From positions 186,001 to 250,000 of the forward strand of contig CAWBIU010000003.1 in the NCBI GenBank assembly GCA_963789015.1: DNA of 64,000 bases. Direction: 5' to 3'. This DNA comes from JAOPZW01 sp963789015. Lineage in GTDB: Bacteria; Actinomycetota; Thermoleophilia; Solirubrobacterales; Solirubrobacteraceae. The translations under genes were made by a program, and so were the position numbers. This document shows, piece by piece, positions 24,787 through 32,499 of the stretch (the stretch's first letter is position 1; every line of letters starts with the position of its first letter). The notes under the pieces were generated by a model. That model was given only the letters and a program-made list of their open reading frames with translations. It did not search any database and was not told the origin of the DNA.

Positions 24787-24864
24787 GGCATCTCCTTGTG
24801 GAGTGTGGGTGGGTTCTCGAAAGCCAGTACCGGCGCCCCACGCGAAACTCATCGCTCGCGGGCG

Positions 24865-24870
24865 TAATCT
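24865..24870 (+). promoter_or_regulatory. -10 box (TAATCT), leaderless promoter of the ECF sigma gene
   Basis: TAATCT, spacer CGTCGGAC (8 nt), ATG 24879. It lies in the divergent region shared with the DHFR-like gene. Confidence 0.5.
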
Positions 24871-24878
24871 CGTCGGAC

Positions 24879-25889
24879 ATGGACGAGGCGCGCCTCATCG
24901 ACGCCGCCCGCGCAGGCGACGAGGGGGCCTTCGGCCGGCTCGTCGAGCCCTACCGCGGCGCCCTGCACGCGCACTGCTACCGGATGCTCGGCTCGCTGCA
25001 GGACGCCGAGGACGCCCTCCAGGACGGGCTGCTGCGCGCGTGGCGCGGACTCGACGGCTTCGACGCGACCCGCCCGCTGCGCCCGTGGCTGTACCGGATC
25101 GCCACGAACGCGTGCCTGGACGTGATCGCCCGGCGGCCCAAGCGGGTCCTGCCCGCCGACCACGGGCCGGCGTCGTCGCCCGCCGACGGGCCGGGCGAGC
25201 CGGTCACGGAGGGCGTCTGGCTCGAGCCGTTTCCCGACGAGGTCATGGGGCTCGGCGAGGACCACGCCGGCCCCGACGCGCGCTACGAGCAACGCGAGAG
25301 CGTCGAGCTCGCGTTCATCGCCGCCGTTCAGCACCTGCCCGCGCGCCAGCGCGCCGTGCTCCTGCTGCGCGAGGTGCTCGGCTTCTCGGCGCGCGAGGTC
25401 GCCCAGTCGCTGGAGACGACCTCCGCGTCGGTCAACAGCGCGCTGCAGCGCGCGCGCCAGACGGTCGACGAGCGCCTGCCCGCCCGTAGCCAGCAGGCCA
25501 CCTTGCGCCAGCTCGGTGACGAGGGTGTGCGCGCCGTGGTGCAGCGCTACGTGGCGGCGTGGGAGACGCGCAACGTCGACGCGATGGTCGCGATCCTCGT
25601 CGAGGACGCGACGTTCGCGATGCCGCCGCTGCCGCACTGGTTCCGCGGCCGCGACGCCGTGATCGAGTTCATGACCGGCACGGGCACACCGGACCTGCGC
25701 CACGTCCTCGCGCGCGCCAACGGCCAGCCCGCCGTCGCCTGGTACCTGCCCGAGCGCGCGGGCGACGGACACGCGCTCGTGTCGCTCGAGGTGCTCGGCC
25801 TCGAGGGCGACCGCGTGCGCGAGATCACCGCCTTCCTGACCCCCGAGGTCATCGCCCGTTTCGGCGTTCCCGCGCGGCTGGCGGCCTGA
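24879..25889 (+). CDS. ECF sigma factor with SnoaL-like C-terminal domain (SigG/SigJ type)
   Basis: A 336-residue sigma-70 factor. Region 2 has MLGSLQDAEDALQDGLLRAWRGL and LRPWLYRIATNACLD (about 35-85); region 4 has LPARQRAVLLLREVLGFSAREVAQSLETTSASVNSALQRAR. From about residue 215 a SnoaL/NTF2-like domain follows (VVQRYVAAWETRNVDAMVAILVEDATFAMPP), which in these ECF groups replaces a separate anti-sigma factor and regulates activity. The signal is unknown. The divergent DHFR-like gene is a plausible target. Its TGA abuts the next gene's stop on the other strand (TGATCA 25887-25892). Confidence 0.88.
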   Translation: MDEARLIDAARAGDEGAFGRLVEPYRGALHAHCYRMLGSLQDAEDALQDGLLRAWRGLDGFDATRPLRPWLYRIATNACLDVIARRPKRVLPADHGPASSPADGPGEPVTEGVWLEPFPDEVMGLGEDHAGPDARYEQRESVELAFIAAVQHLPARQRAVLLLREVLGFSAREVAQSLETTSASVNSALQRARQTVDERLPARSQQATLRQLGDEGVRAVVQRYVAAWETRNVDAMVAILVEDATFAMPPLPHWFRGRDAVIEFMTGTGTPDLRHVLARANGQPAVAWYLPERAGDGHALVSLEVLGLEGDRVREITAFLTPEVIARFGVPARLAA

Positions 25890-26915
25890 TCAGCGGCGTG
25901 TCACGTCCCCGTCCGTGAGGACGCGGGCGAGCTGGGCGAGCATGCTCATGTCCTCGGGCTCCGGGCCCCAGAAGGCGGCCTGGGCGTCGCGGCCGGCCGC
26001 CGCGTAGGCGGCGGCGAGGTGGGCCGAGAGCCGGTCCCAGCAGCCGACGTCGCGGATCCACGCGCCGCCGGCGTCGCGGAAGACGAGCAGGTTGGAGATC
26101 GCGCGGCCGAGGAAGTGGCCGCGGTGGGTGGTCAACTCGATGAGCGCGAGCGCCTCGGCGCCCTCGGGCAGCGCCTCGGCACGGGCGCTCAGCGCCGCCA
26201 CGGCGGACGCCAGGTCGGGCCCGGCCTCGCGCACCGCCGTGCACGTGACATAGGCGCGCGTGGAGAGCGGCGCGCGCGGCAGCAGGGCGGCGCTCACCTC
26301 GATCTCGAACGTGTTGCCGTCCAGCGGGCCGTGGCGCACGGCGGTGAAGCGCCCGCCGGCCGAGCCCATGTCGGGCCAGCGCGCCGGGTCGCGCAGGAAC
26401 GCCAGTGCGGCGTCTGCGTCGGGCAGGAGGACGGGCGGATAGCTGCCCCAGTGGCGGTCGTCGTGCTCGCTGGCGGGCGGCGTCGGCGGGCCGAGCGCGC
26501 CGCGGCGCAGGCGCAGGCCGGGGTCGAAGGCGTCGCGCTCCTCGACGGTCTCGAAGCCGATCCCGTGGGCACGGCGCGCGTCGTCGTCCCAGGCGCCGGC
26601 GAACCAGTCGCCGAGCAGCTCGCGGGCGCCGTCGAGCAGCGCCTCGCGGTCCAGGCGGCCGCCGGCGCGCATGCGCGCGGACCCGAACGCGCGATGGAAG
26701 GCGGGCAGGTCGCGCGCGCCGAGGCGCCGGCCGCCCGCGCGCGCCCAGCGCGTCGTCAGGATGCCGTGCGCGAGGCGCAGGTCGCGCACGTCGCGCTCGC
26801 CCTCCGGGCGGGCGTGGTAGGCGGCGTTGACGAAGTCGGTGACCCACGCCGCGGCGCCTGGGGCGGCGATCGACGAGCCGCTCATCCGCGCCGTCCGGAC
26901 CGGCCCGTGGCTCAT
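25890..26915 (-). CDS. Conserved hypothetical protein, 341 residues
   Basis: No family was recognised. The protein is soluble, without signal peptide or TM segments, and rich in Ala, Arg and Asp. Visible features are an N-terminal WVTDFVNAAYHARP segment, an acidic middle (SEHDDRHWGSYPPVLLPDADAALAFL) and a later VIELTTHRGHFLG-like strand region. It starts one base after the stop of the biotinyl carrier gene upstream (TGAGATG), so the two are probably co-transcribed and translationally coupled. ATG 26885 is an alternative start. The link to the carrier protein is positional only. Confidence 0.6.
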   Translation of the reverse strand: MSHGPVRTARMSGSSIAAPGAAAWVTDFVNAAYHARPEGERDVRDLRLAHGILTTRWARAGGRRLGARDLPAFHRAFGSARMRAGGRLDREALLDGARELLGDWFAGAWDDDARRAHGIGFETVEERDAFDPGLRLRRGALGPPTPPASEHDDRHWGSYPPVLLPDADAALAFLRDPARWPDMGSAGGRFTAVRHGPLDGNTFEIEVSAALLPRAPLSTRAYVTCTAVREAGPDLASAVAALSARAEALPEGAEALALIELTTHRGHFLGRAISNLLVFRDAGGAWIRDVGCWDRLSAHLAAAYAAAGRDAQAAFWGPEPEDMSMLAQLARVLTDGDVTRR

Positions 26916-26916
26916 C

Positions 26917-27129
26917 TCACTCGAGCACGACGAGCGTATCGCCCTCGTTGACGGCCTGGCCCTCCTCGCAGAGGATCTCGCGCACGACGCCCTCGTCCTC
27001 GGCCTCGACCGGCATCTCCATCTTCATCGACTCGAGGACGACGACGGTGTCGCCCTCGGCGATCCGGTCGCCGACCTCGCACTCGATCTTCCAGACCGTG
27101 CCCGTGATGTGGGCCTCGACCTCCGCCAC
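26917..27129 (-). CDS. Biotin/lipoyl attachment carrier protein (BCCP-like), 70 residues
   Basis: A stand-alone biotinyl domain. The biotinylation Lys lies in ESMKME (about residue 36), flanked by the symmetrical GTVWKIECEVGD and GVVREILCEEGQAVNEGD halves of the fold. It would carry CO2 or an acyl group for an acyl-CoA carboxylase or similar; no carboxylase subunit is next to it. GTG 27129 is chosen because GAGGAGG lies just upstream and the domain begins immediately; the longer upstream frame is low-complexity. Confidence 0.85.
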   Translation of the reverse strand: MAEVEAHITGTVWKIECEVGDRIAEGDTVVVLESMKMEMPVEAEDEGVVREILCEEGQAVNEGDTLVVLE

Positions 27130-27200
27130 GACCGCCTCCTCACGGACGCCATGTTCCAGAGCCGCGCCACGATACCCGCGACCGCCGACGCGCCGGGGGG

Positions 27201-27206
27201 TACGCT
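27201..27206 (+). promoter_or_regulatory. -10 box (TACGCT), leaderless promoter of the acyltransferase
   Basis: TACGCT, spacer GACGGC (6 nt), GTG 27213. Confidence 0.5.
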
Positions 27207-27212
27207 GACGGC

Positions 27213-27965
27213 GTGAGCACGGAGGAGGCGCCGCGCGACCTGACCCCGATCCGCGCGCAGGTCTACGAGGACACGCGCCCCCCCGAGTACTTCGAGCGCT
27301 TCCACGCACGCGCCCGCCGCCGCGGCCCGGACGCGATGTACGAGGTCGTGCGGATCTTCGTCTCGCTGCTGACGTGGACCGTCTTCCGTGGGCGCGCCAT
27401 CGCCACGGAGCGCGTGCCCGCCTCGGGCCCGCTGATCCTCGCGCCGAACCACTTCTCGTTCCTCGACCACTTCTTCCTGGCCACGTACATCCGCCGCAAG
27501 GTGCGGTTCATGGCCAAGTCGCAGCTCTTCCGCGTGCCGCTGAAGTTCATCTTCTCCCACGGCGGCGTGTTCCCCGTGCGCCGCGGCCTGCGCGACGAGG
27601 AGGCGTTCGTGACCGCGAACCTGATCCTCGAGCACGGCGGCTGCGTGGCCATGTACTCCGAGGGCGGGCGCTCGCGCACCGGGCGCCTGGGCGATCGCGT
27701 GCGCCCGGGGATCGGGCGTCTGGCGCTGCAGTCGGGCGCGACGGTCGTGCCCGTCGCCGTGCACGGCTCATCGCGCGTGCGCAACTGGAAGCGCCTGCGC
27801 TTCCCGCGCGTGACCGTCCTCTACGGCGAGCCGCTGCGCTTCGAGCGCGTGGCCGACCCGACCCGCGGCCAGCAGCGCGCCGTCGCCGAGGAGATCTTCG
27901 CCGAGGTGCGCAAGCTCTACGAGTCGCTGGAGACCGGCGGGCGCGGCGGCCCCGCGGCCGCGTAG
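27213..27965 (+). CDS. plsC: 1-acylglycerol-3-phosphate acyltransferase (PlsC-like)
   Basis: A 250-residue membrane-associated acyltransferase of phospholipid synthesis. The NHFSFLD stretch (about 79-85) is an NHx4D-type catalytic motif with His-Asp, and EGGRSRTG (about 149-156) is the lysophosphatidate-binding motif; FPVRRG fits block II. An N-terminal hydrophobic segment (about 45-60) anchors it. The GTG start lies 6 nt after a TACGCT box. Its stop overlaps by one base the GTG start of the sugar dehydrogenase (TAGTG 27963-27967), so the two may form an operon, though their functions are unrelated. Confidence 0.88.
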   Translation: MSTEEAPRDLTPIRAQVYEDTRPPEYFERFHARARRRGPDAMYEVVRIFVSLLTWTVFRGRAIATERVPASGPLILAPNHFSFLDHFFLATYIRRKVRFMAKSQLFRVPLKFIFSHGGVFPVRRGLRDEEAFVTANLILEHGGCVAMYSEGGRSRTGRLGDRVRPGIGRLALQSGATVVPVAVHGSSRVRNWKRLRFPRVTVLYGEPLRFERVADPTRGQQRAVAEEIFAEVRKLYESLETGGRGGPAAA

Positions 27966-29485
27966 TGCGTCGCCTCGTCGTCGCGGCCGTCGCACTCGGC
28001 GTGCTCGCCCTCGCCGCGCCGGCCGAGGCCGCCGTTCGCCTGGAGCCGTTGGCGAGCTTCACCGCGCCGGTGTACGTGACGGCGCCGCCGGGCGACACGA
28101 GCCGCGTGTTCGTCGTCCAGCGCGCGGGCAGCGTCGTGCTCGTCAAGGGCGGGACGCCGCAGGCCACGCCGTTCCTGACCGTCCCGGTGGCCACCGACGG
28201 CGAGCGCGGGCTGCTGTCGATGGCGTTCGCGCCGGACTACGCGACCTCCGGCCTGTTCTACGTCTACCTCGTCGCGCCGGGGACCGGCCAGATCCGCATC
28301 GAGGAGCGCCGGCGGAGCGCCGCGAACCCCGACGTGGCCGACCCGTCCTACGCGCGGCTCGTGCTCGCCGTCCCGCACGGCCTGCAGAACAACCACAACG
28401 GCGGCCAGCTGCAGTTCGGGCCCGACGGGATGCTGTACATCGGCACGGGCGACGGCGGCGGCGCGGGCGATCCCTACGACAACGGCCAGCGGCTGTCGGG
28501 GAACCCGGCCGGCGACGGCCAGAACCCGCTGCTCGGCAAGCTGCTGCGGATCGATCCGCGCGGCGCAGCGCCGTACGCGATCCCCGGCGGGAACCCGTTG
28601 GCGGCGCCCAACCAGCCCGAGATCTGGGCCTATGGCCTGCGCAACCCCTGGCGCTTCTCGTTCGACCGCGCGACCGGCGACCTCGTGATCGGCGACGTCG
28701 GCCAGGGCGCCTGGGAGGAGATCGACTTCGCGCCCGCGGCGGCGGGCGCCGGGCGCGGCGCGAACTTCGGCTGGGACGACTGGGAGGGCACCCACGCCTT
28801 CGACGGCGGCGGCGTGGCCCAGGCCGGGCCCGTCGTCGAGCACGGCCATGCGGCGGGCTGGTGCTCGATCACCGGCGGCTACGTGGTCCGCGACCCGGCG
28901 CTGCCGGACCTCGCCGGCCAGTACGTCTACGGCGACCTGTGCCTCGGCCGGGTGTATGCGGCCACGCTGTCGGCGGGCGGCGCGAGCGGCGTCCGCGACC
29001 TCGGCCTCGCGGCGGTCGACCAGCTCGTGAGCTTCGGGCAGGACGCGTGCGGGCGCGTGTACGTCGTCTCGATCGCCGGCCCGGTCTACCGGCTGGCCGA
29101 CAGCGGCGCCTGCTCGACCGCGCCCGCGCCCGCCGGCGACACCCGCCCGCCGGTGCTGAGCGTGCGCCTCGCCCATCGCCAGCGCGTGGCGCGCGGCGGC
29201 GCCGTGTCGCTGCGGGCTCGCTGCAGCGAGCGCTGCCTGCTGCGCGGCGCGGGACGGATCGCGGCCTCCGGCCGGGTCCTGCGCACCGGCGCCGTGCGGC
29301 GGACGCTGCGCGCGTCGTCCTCGCGGCGGACGCGCGTGCGCCTGCGCGTGGGCCCGCGCAACCGGGCGCGGATCCGGCGCGCCCTGCGCCGGGGCGGGCG
29401 CGCCACCGTCCGCGTGACGCTGAGCGCGACGGACGCCGCGGGCAACCGCCGCGTGCGCCGGCTCACCGTGCACGTGCGGCGCTGA
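27965..29485 (+). CDS. Secreted PQQ-dependent sugar dehydrogenase with basic C-terminal domain
   Basis: A 506-residue secreted protein, intact relative of the frameshifted gene at 401. A Sec signal (residues 1-23, ending A-E-A-A) precedes the propeller (about 24-385): VYVTAPPGDTSRVFVVQ, catalytic His144 in NNHNGG, GTGDGGG, GLRNPWRFSFD and CSITGGYVVRDP. The C-terminal 120 residues have an Ig-like beta pattern (PPVLSVRLA, VSLRARCSERCLL, TVRVTLSATDAAGN) with very many arginines and a Cys pair, as in other cell-surface proteins of this lineage. The basic tail could bind the wall or polysaccharide. GTG 27965 overlaps the previous stop. Confidence 0.85.
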   Translation: MRRLVVAAVALGVLALAAPAEAAVRLEPLASFTAPVYVTAPPGDTSRVFVVQRAGSVVLVKGGTPQATPFLTVPVATDGERGLLSMAFAPDYATSGLFYVYLVAPGTGQIRIEERRRSAANPDVADPSYARLVLAVPHGLQNNHNGGQLQFGPDGMLYIGTGDGGGAGDPYDNGQRLSGNPAGDGQNPLLGKLLRIDPRGAAPYAIPGGNPLAAPNQPEIWAYGLRNPWRFSFDRATGDLVIGDVGQGAWEEIDFAPAAAGAGRGANFGWDDWEGTHAFDGGGVAQAGPVVEHGHAAGWCSITGGYVVRDPALPDLAGQYVYGDLCLGRVYAATLSAGGASGVRDLGLAAVDQLVSFGQDACGRVYVVSIAGPVYRLADSGACSTAPAPAGDTRPPVLSVRLAHRQRVARGGAVSLRARCSERCLLRGAGRIAASGRVLRTGAVRRTLRASSSRRTRVRLRVGPRNRARIRRALRRGGRATVRVTLSATDAAGNRRVRRLTVHVRR

Positions 29486-29540
29486 CGCCTGGGGGCCTCG
29501 TCCGAGCGCCAGAGCTGCGCCGGCGAGCCTGACGGCGGGC

Positions 29541-30044
29541 TCAGGCCTCCCAGCGCCAGCCCGGGAGACCCTCGATCTCCGCGCGCTGGCCGGCGCTCAG
29601 CTCGCCCGCGTCGTGGCGGCGGCGCATCTCGGCCACCCACTGTCCGAGCGGGAAGCCCTTGCCGTGGGTGTGGTTCTCGTCGACGTCCGGGCGTCCGCCG
29701 GCGGCGATGTGGTCGCGCATGTACGCGATTCCGGCCTCGAAGAACAGGTCGACCTCGACCCAGCGCCCGTCGATGGGACGCACGCTGATCTCGTCGACGT
29801 AGCACCACGCCCAGTCCTGGCCGGGCTGAAGCGTCGCGACGACGGGATGGTCCGTCGCCCGGTGGTGCGCCGTCGCGTGCAGGCCGGGGCTGGAGTCGCA
29901 GCATCCGACGTGCCCGCACGTCAGGCAGCGCCGCAGGCTGACCCAGTCCTCCCGTCCGGCGCGAGCGCAGTCCTCGCACACCGGGTCGGCGAGCGGCTCG
30001 AGGTCCTCGCGGATCTCCGCGACGTGCGCACAGGCGGCGGCCAT
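29541..30044 (-). CDS. UBP-type zinc finger fused to a helicase-associated (HA) domain
   Basis: A 167-residue protein with two parts. Residues 1-90 form a ZnF-UBP domain: Cys5, His7, Cys23, Cys26, Cys40, Cys43, Cys48, His56, His60 and His66 are the likely zinc ligands. Residues about 127-166 (GKGFPLGQWVAEMRRRHDAGELS to GWRWEA) match the helicase-associated repeat found in tandem in some actinobacterial helicases. UBP fingers bind ubiquitin C-termini in eukaryotes; the bacterial ligand is unknown. It is leaderless (TATGCT 6 nt before ATG). The pairing of these domains is noted as unusual. Confidence 0.75.
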   Translation of the reverse strand: MAAACAHVAEIREDLEPLADPVCEDCARAGREDWVSLRRCLTCGHVGCCDSSPGLHATAHHRATDHPVVATLQPGQDWAWCYVDEISVRPIDGRWVEVDLFFEAGIAYMRDHIAAGGRPDVDENHTHGKGFPLGQWVAEMRRRHDAGELSAGQRAEIEGLPGWRWEA

Positions 30045-30050
30045 CGCCGA

Positions 30051-30056
30051 AGCATA
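30051..30056 (-). promoter_or_regulatory. -10 box (TATGCT), leaderless promoter of the UBP-HA gene
   Basis: TATGCT on the minus strand, spacer TCGGCG (6 nt), ATG 30044. Confidence 0.5.
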
Positions 30057-30074
30057 GGCACGTGGTGCCTCCGG

Positions 30075-30527
30075 TCAGCCGGCCGCGGCGAGCGTGCGCT
30101 CGAGGTTGTCGAACGCGCTGCCCCAGCCGCTCTCGTGCGAGCGCACGGCCTCCTCGTTCCACAGGCCGCTGTGGGTGAAGCGGACGGTGGTGACGCCGTC
30201 GGCCTCTTCGAAGTCGAGCTCGATGAGCTGGCGCCGGTCGTCGCCGTCCCAGATCCAGGTGAAGGCCAGCCGGGTCGGCGGCTCGATCTCCGTGTAGCGC
30301 CCGCCGCCGCCGTACTCGATGTCCTTGTGGGGGTCGCGCATGACGACGCGCACGATCCCGCCGACGCGCAGGTCGACCCGGGCATCGGTGGTCTCCCAGT
30401 CGTGCTCGGCGTGCCACCAGCGCCGGATCACCTCCTCGCTCGTCCACGCGTCGAAGACCACCTGGGCGGGCGCCCGGTAGGTGCGCTCCATCCGCAGGGT
30501 CGTGTCCTCGGCCACGTGGGCGATCAC
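30075..30527 (-). CDS. SRPBCC (AHSA1-like) domain protein
   Basis: A 150-residue START-like protein of the AHSA1 group: LRMERTYRAPAQVVFDAWTSEEVIRRWWHAE at the N terminus, GGRYTEIEPPTRLAFTWIWDG in the middle and HSGLWNEEAVRSHESGWGSAFDNLERTL at the end. It is the third gene of an ArsR-DUF899-SRPBCC operon; its GTG overlaps the preceding TGA (GTGA). ArsR-AHSA1 pairs are widespread in actinobacteria and their ligand is unknown. Confidence 0.88.
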   Translation of the reverse strand: MIAHVAEDTTLRMERTYRAPAQVVFDAWTSEEVIRRWWHAEHDWETTDARVDLRVGGIVRVVMRDPHKDIEYGGGGRYTEIEPPTRLAFTWIWDGDDRRQLIELDFEEADGVTTVRFTHSGLWNEEAVRSHESGWGSAFDNLERTLAAAG

Positions 30528-31195
30528 GCCGCCTCGTCGTACTCGTCGTGGAGGTTCCACCACATGTACGACGCCGACTGCGGATAGCCCTCGGGCGAGT
30601 CCTCCCACTCCTCCTGGCGCCCCAGCGCGGTCATGTCGAGGTAGGTCCAGGTGGTGCCCATCGCCTCGTCGCCGCGGCTGTTGATGAAGTAGGTGCGGAA
30701 GATCTGGTCGCCGTCGCGCAGGAACGCGTTCGTGCCGTGCCACTCGCCCACGCCGAAGTCGGCGTCGAAGTCGTCGGTCAGCGTGTACCACGGCATCTCC
30801 CAGCCCATCCGGGCCTTCCAGCGCTCGATGTCGGCCTGCGCGGCGCGCGAGACGAACGCCAGCGTGGTGTCGCGGGCGTTGAGGTGGGCGAGGTGGGCGA
30901 CCTGGTCGGCGAGGAACGAGCAGCCGCCGCAGCCGCGCTCGGGCCAGCCGGCGACGCCGGGCTCGTAGAAGAAGCGGTAGACGATCAGCTGGCGGCGTCC
31001 GTCGAACAGGTCGAGCAGGCTCGCCGGGCCGTCCTGTCCCTCGAAGCGATAGTCCTTCTCGACGGCCATCCTGGGCATCCGGCGGCGCTCGGCGGCGAGC
31101 GCGTCGCGGGCGCGGGTCAGCTCCTTCTCCTTGGTCAGCAGCTCCTCACGGGCGGCCTCCCACTCCTGGGGCGAGACGATCGGGGGCATGTTCAT
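30524..31195 (-). CDS. DUF899 thioredoxin-like protein
   Basis: A 223-residue DUF899 protein with a thioredoxin-like fold. It has PRMAVEKDYRFEGQDGPASLLDLFDGRRQLIVYRFFYEPG, then GCGGCSFLADQV with a CGGC pair, and VSRAAQADIERWKARMGWEMPW. Members lack a proven reaction. ATG 31195 overlaps the ArsR stop (ATGA) and its own stop overlaps the SRPBCC start (GTGA), so the three genes are one translationally coupled operon. The longer frame to 31249 lies inside the ArsR gene and is rejected. Confidence 0.88.
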   Translation of the reverse strand: MNMPPIVSPQEWEAAREELLTKEKELTRARDALAAERRRMPRMAVEKDYRFEGQDGPASLLDLFDGRRQLIVYRFFYEPGVAGWPERGCGGCSFLADQVAHLAHLNARDTTLAFVSRAAQADIERWKARMGWEMPWYTLTDDFDADFGVGEWHGTNAFLRDGDQIFRTYFINSRGDEAMGTTWTYLDMTALGRQEEWEDSPEGYPQSASYMWWNLHDEYDEAA

Positions 31196-31506
31196 CGCTG
31201 GCCTTCCTCCTTCAGGTACTCGTCGACGACGTCGAACAGGCGCCCCCACAGGGCGCGCTGGCGATCCATCCAGTCCGCCGCCTCGCTGAGCACGTCGGGC
31301 TCGAGCGAGAGCCGGTGCGTCCGGCCCTGGACCTCGCGCGTGACGACGCCGGTCTCCTCGAGCACCCTCAGGTGCTTGGAGATCGCGGGCTTGGACACGC
31401 CGAAGCCCGCGGTGGCGTCGCCGACCGTCGCCGGTCCGGCGGCGAGGCGCTCGACGATGCCCCGGCGGATGGGGTGTGAGAGCGCCTTGAACGGATCGTT
31501 AACCAC
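31192..31506 (-). CDS. ArsR-family transcriptional regulator
   Basis: A 104-residue winged-helix regulator: DPFKALSHPIRRGIVERLAAGPATVGDATAGFGVSKPAISKHLRVLEETGVVTREVQGRTHRLSLEPD. No metal-binding CxC is seen, as usual for the ArsR group paired with AHSA1 proteins. GTG 31506 is chosen because a TACCGT box lies 7 nt upstream and the family begins with a short VNDPF segment. The start and -10 box sit inside a perfect dyad, so it should repress its own operon. GTG 31527 is a less likely start. Confidence 0.85.
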   Translation of the reverse strand: MVNDPFKALSHPIRRGIVERLAAGPATVGDATAGFGVSKPAISKHLRVLEETGVVTREVQGRTHRLSLEPDVLSEAADWMDRQRALWGRLFDVVDEYLKEEGQR

Positions 31507-31519
31507 AAGGTTAACGGTA
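31497..31519 (-). promoter_or_regulatory. ArsR operator with overlapping -10 box and start codon
   Basis: CGTTAACC-ACAA-GGTTAACG (31497-31516) is a perfect dyad with 8-bp arms. The minus-strand -10 box TACCGT (31514-31519) overlaps one arm, and the GTG start (31504-31506) lies in its centre. Repressor binding would block transcription and cover the start codon. Confidence 0.6.
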
Positions 31520-31567
31520 GTCCGCACGCGTGCTTGGGTCAAGGCCGCATCGGGGAATGCCCGCGCC

Positions 31568-32443
31568 ATGTCCGACCAGCACCCCACCCACGCCGAGCCC
31601 GAGCCGCCGTTCCCCGAGCAGGAACAGGAACCGCCCGGGCGCGAGACCGACATGCGACCGCTCGCCGACCACGGCGAGGAGACGTACGTCGGGAGCGGCC
31701 GGCTGAAGGACAAGGTCGCGATCATCACCGGCGGCGACTCCGGCATCGGCCGCGCGGTGGCGATCGCCTTCGCGCGCGAGGGCGCCGACGTCCTGTGCTC
31801 GTACCTCGAGGAGGACGACGACGCGGCCGAGACGAAGCGCTGGGTGCAGGACGCAGGGCGCCGCTGCGTGACCGTCCGCGGGGACGTCGGCGACCGCGGC
31901 CACTGCTTCGCGCTCGTCGAACGCGCCGTGGACGAGCTCGGCGGGCTCGACGTGCTCGTCAACAACGCGGCGTTCCAGATGGCGCACGACTCGTTCCTCG
32001 ACATCCCGCCCGAGGAGATCGACTTCGTCTTCCGCACGAACATCATCTCGATGTTCCACCTGTGCCAGGCGGCGGTGCCGCGGATGGGGCCCGGGTCGAC
32101 GATCGTCAACACGACCTCGATCCAGGCCGCCCAGCCCAGCCCGGAGCTGCTGCACTACGCGTCGACCAAGGGCGCCATCAGCACCTTCACCAAGGGCCTG
32201 GCGCAGGAGCTCGCCGAGCGCGGCATCCGCGTCAACGCCGTCGCTCCCGGGCCGATCTGGACCCCGCTCGTGGTCATGAGCTTCCCGGCCGAGAAGAACG
32301 CGCAGTTCGGGGCCGACACGCCGCTCGGCCGCCCGGGGCAGCCCGGTGAGCTGGCGCCGATCTACGTCTTCCTCGCCACCGATGCCTCGCGCTACATCAG
32401 CGGCGAGGTCGTCGGCGCGACCGGCGGCAAACCTCTGCACTAG
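31568..32443 (+). CDS. Short-chain dehydrogenase/reductase (YhdF/glucose dehydrogenase-like)
   Basis: A 291-residue SDR with an N-terminal extension of about 45 residues rich in Pro and Glu (HAEPEPPFPEQEQEPPG), typical of the YhdF/YghA stress-type SDRs. The cofactor motif TGGDSGIG lies at 54-61, NNAA at about 132-135, and catalytic Ser184, Tyr197 and Lys201 are present. Likely an NAD(P)-dependent oxidoreductase of unknown substrate. ATG 31568 follows CGCGCC with no clear ribosome site. It diverges from the ArsR operon with about 60 nt between starts. Confidence 0.88.
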   Translation: MSDQHPTHAEPEPPFPEQEQEPPGRETDMRPLADHGEETYVGSGRLKDKVAIITGGDSGIGRAVAIAFAREGADVLCSYLEEDDDAAETKRWVQDAGRRCVTVRGDVGDRGHCFALVERAVDELGGLDVLVNNAAFQMAHDSFLDIPPEEIDFVFRTNIISMFHLCQAAVPRMGPGSTIVNTTSIQAAQPSPELLHYASTKGAISTFTKGLAQELAERGIRVNAVAPGPIWTPLVVMSFPAEKNAQFGADTPLGRPGQPGELAPIYVFLATDASRYISGEVVGATGGKPLH

Positions 32444-32499
32444 CGAGGCGGCCCGCGCCTGGCGCGGCCGCACGGCTAACGTCTGGTCGTGGGAAGGCC

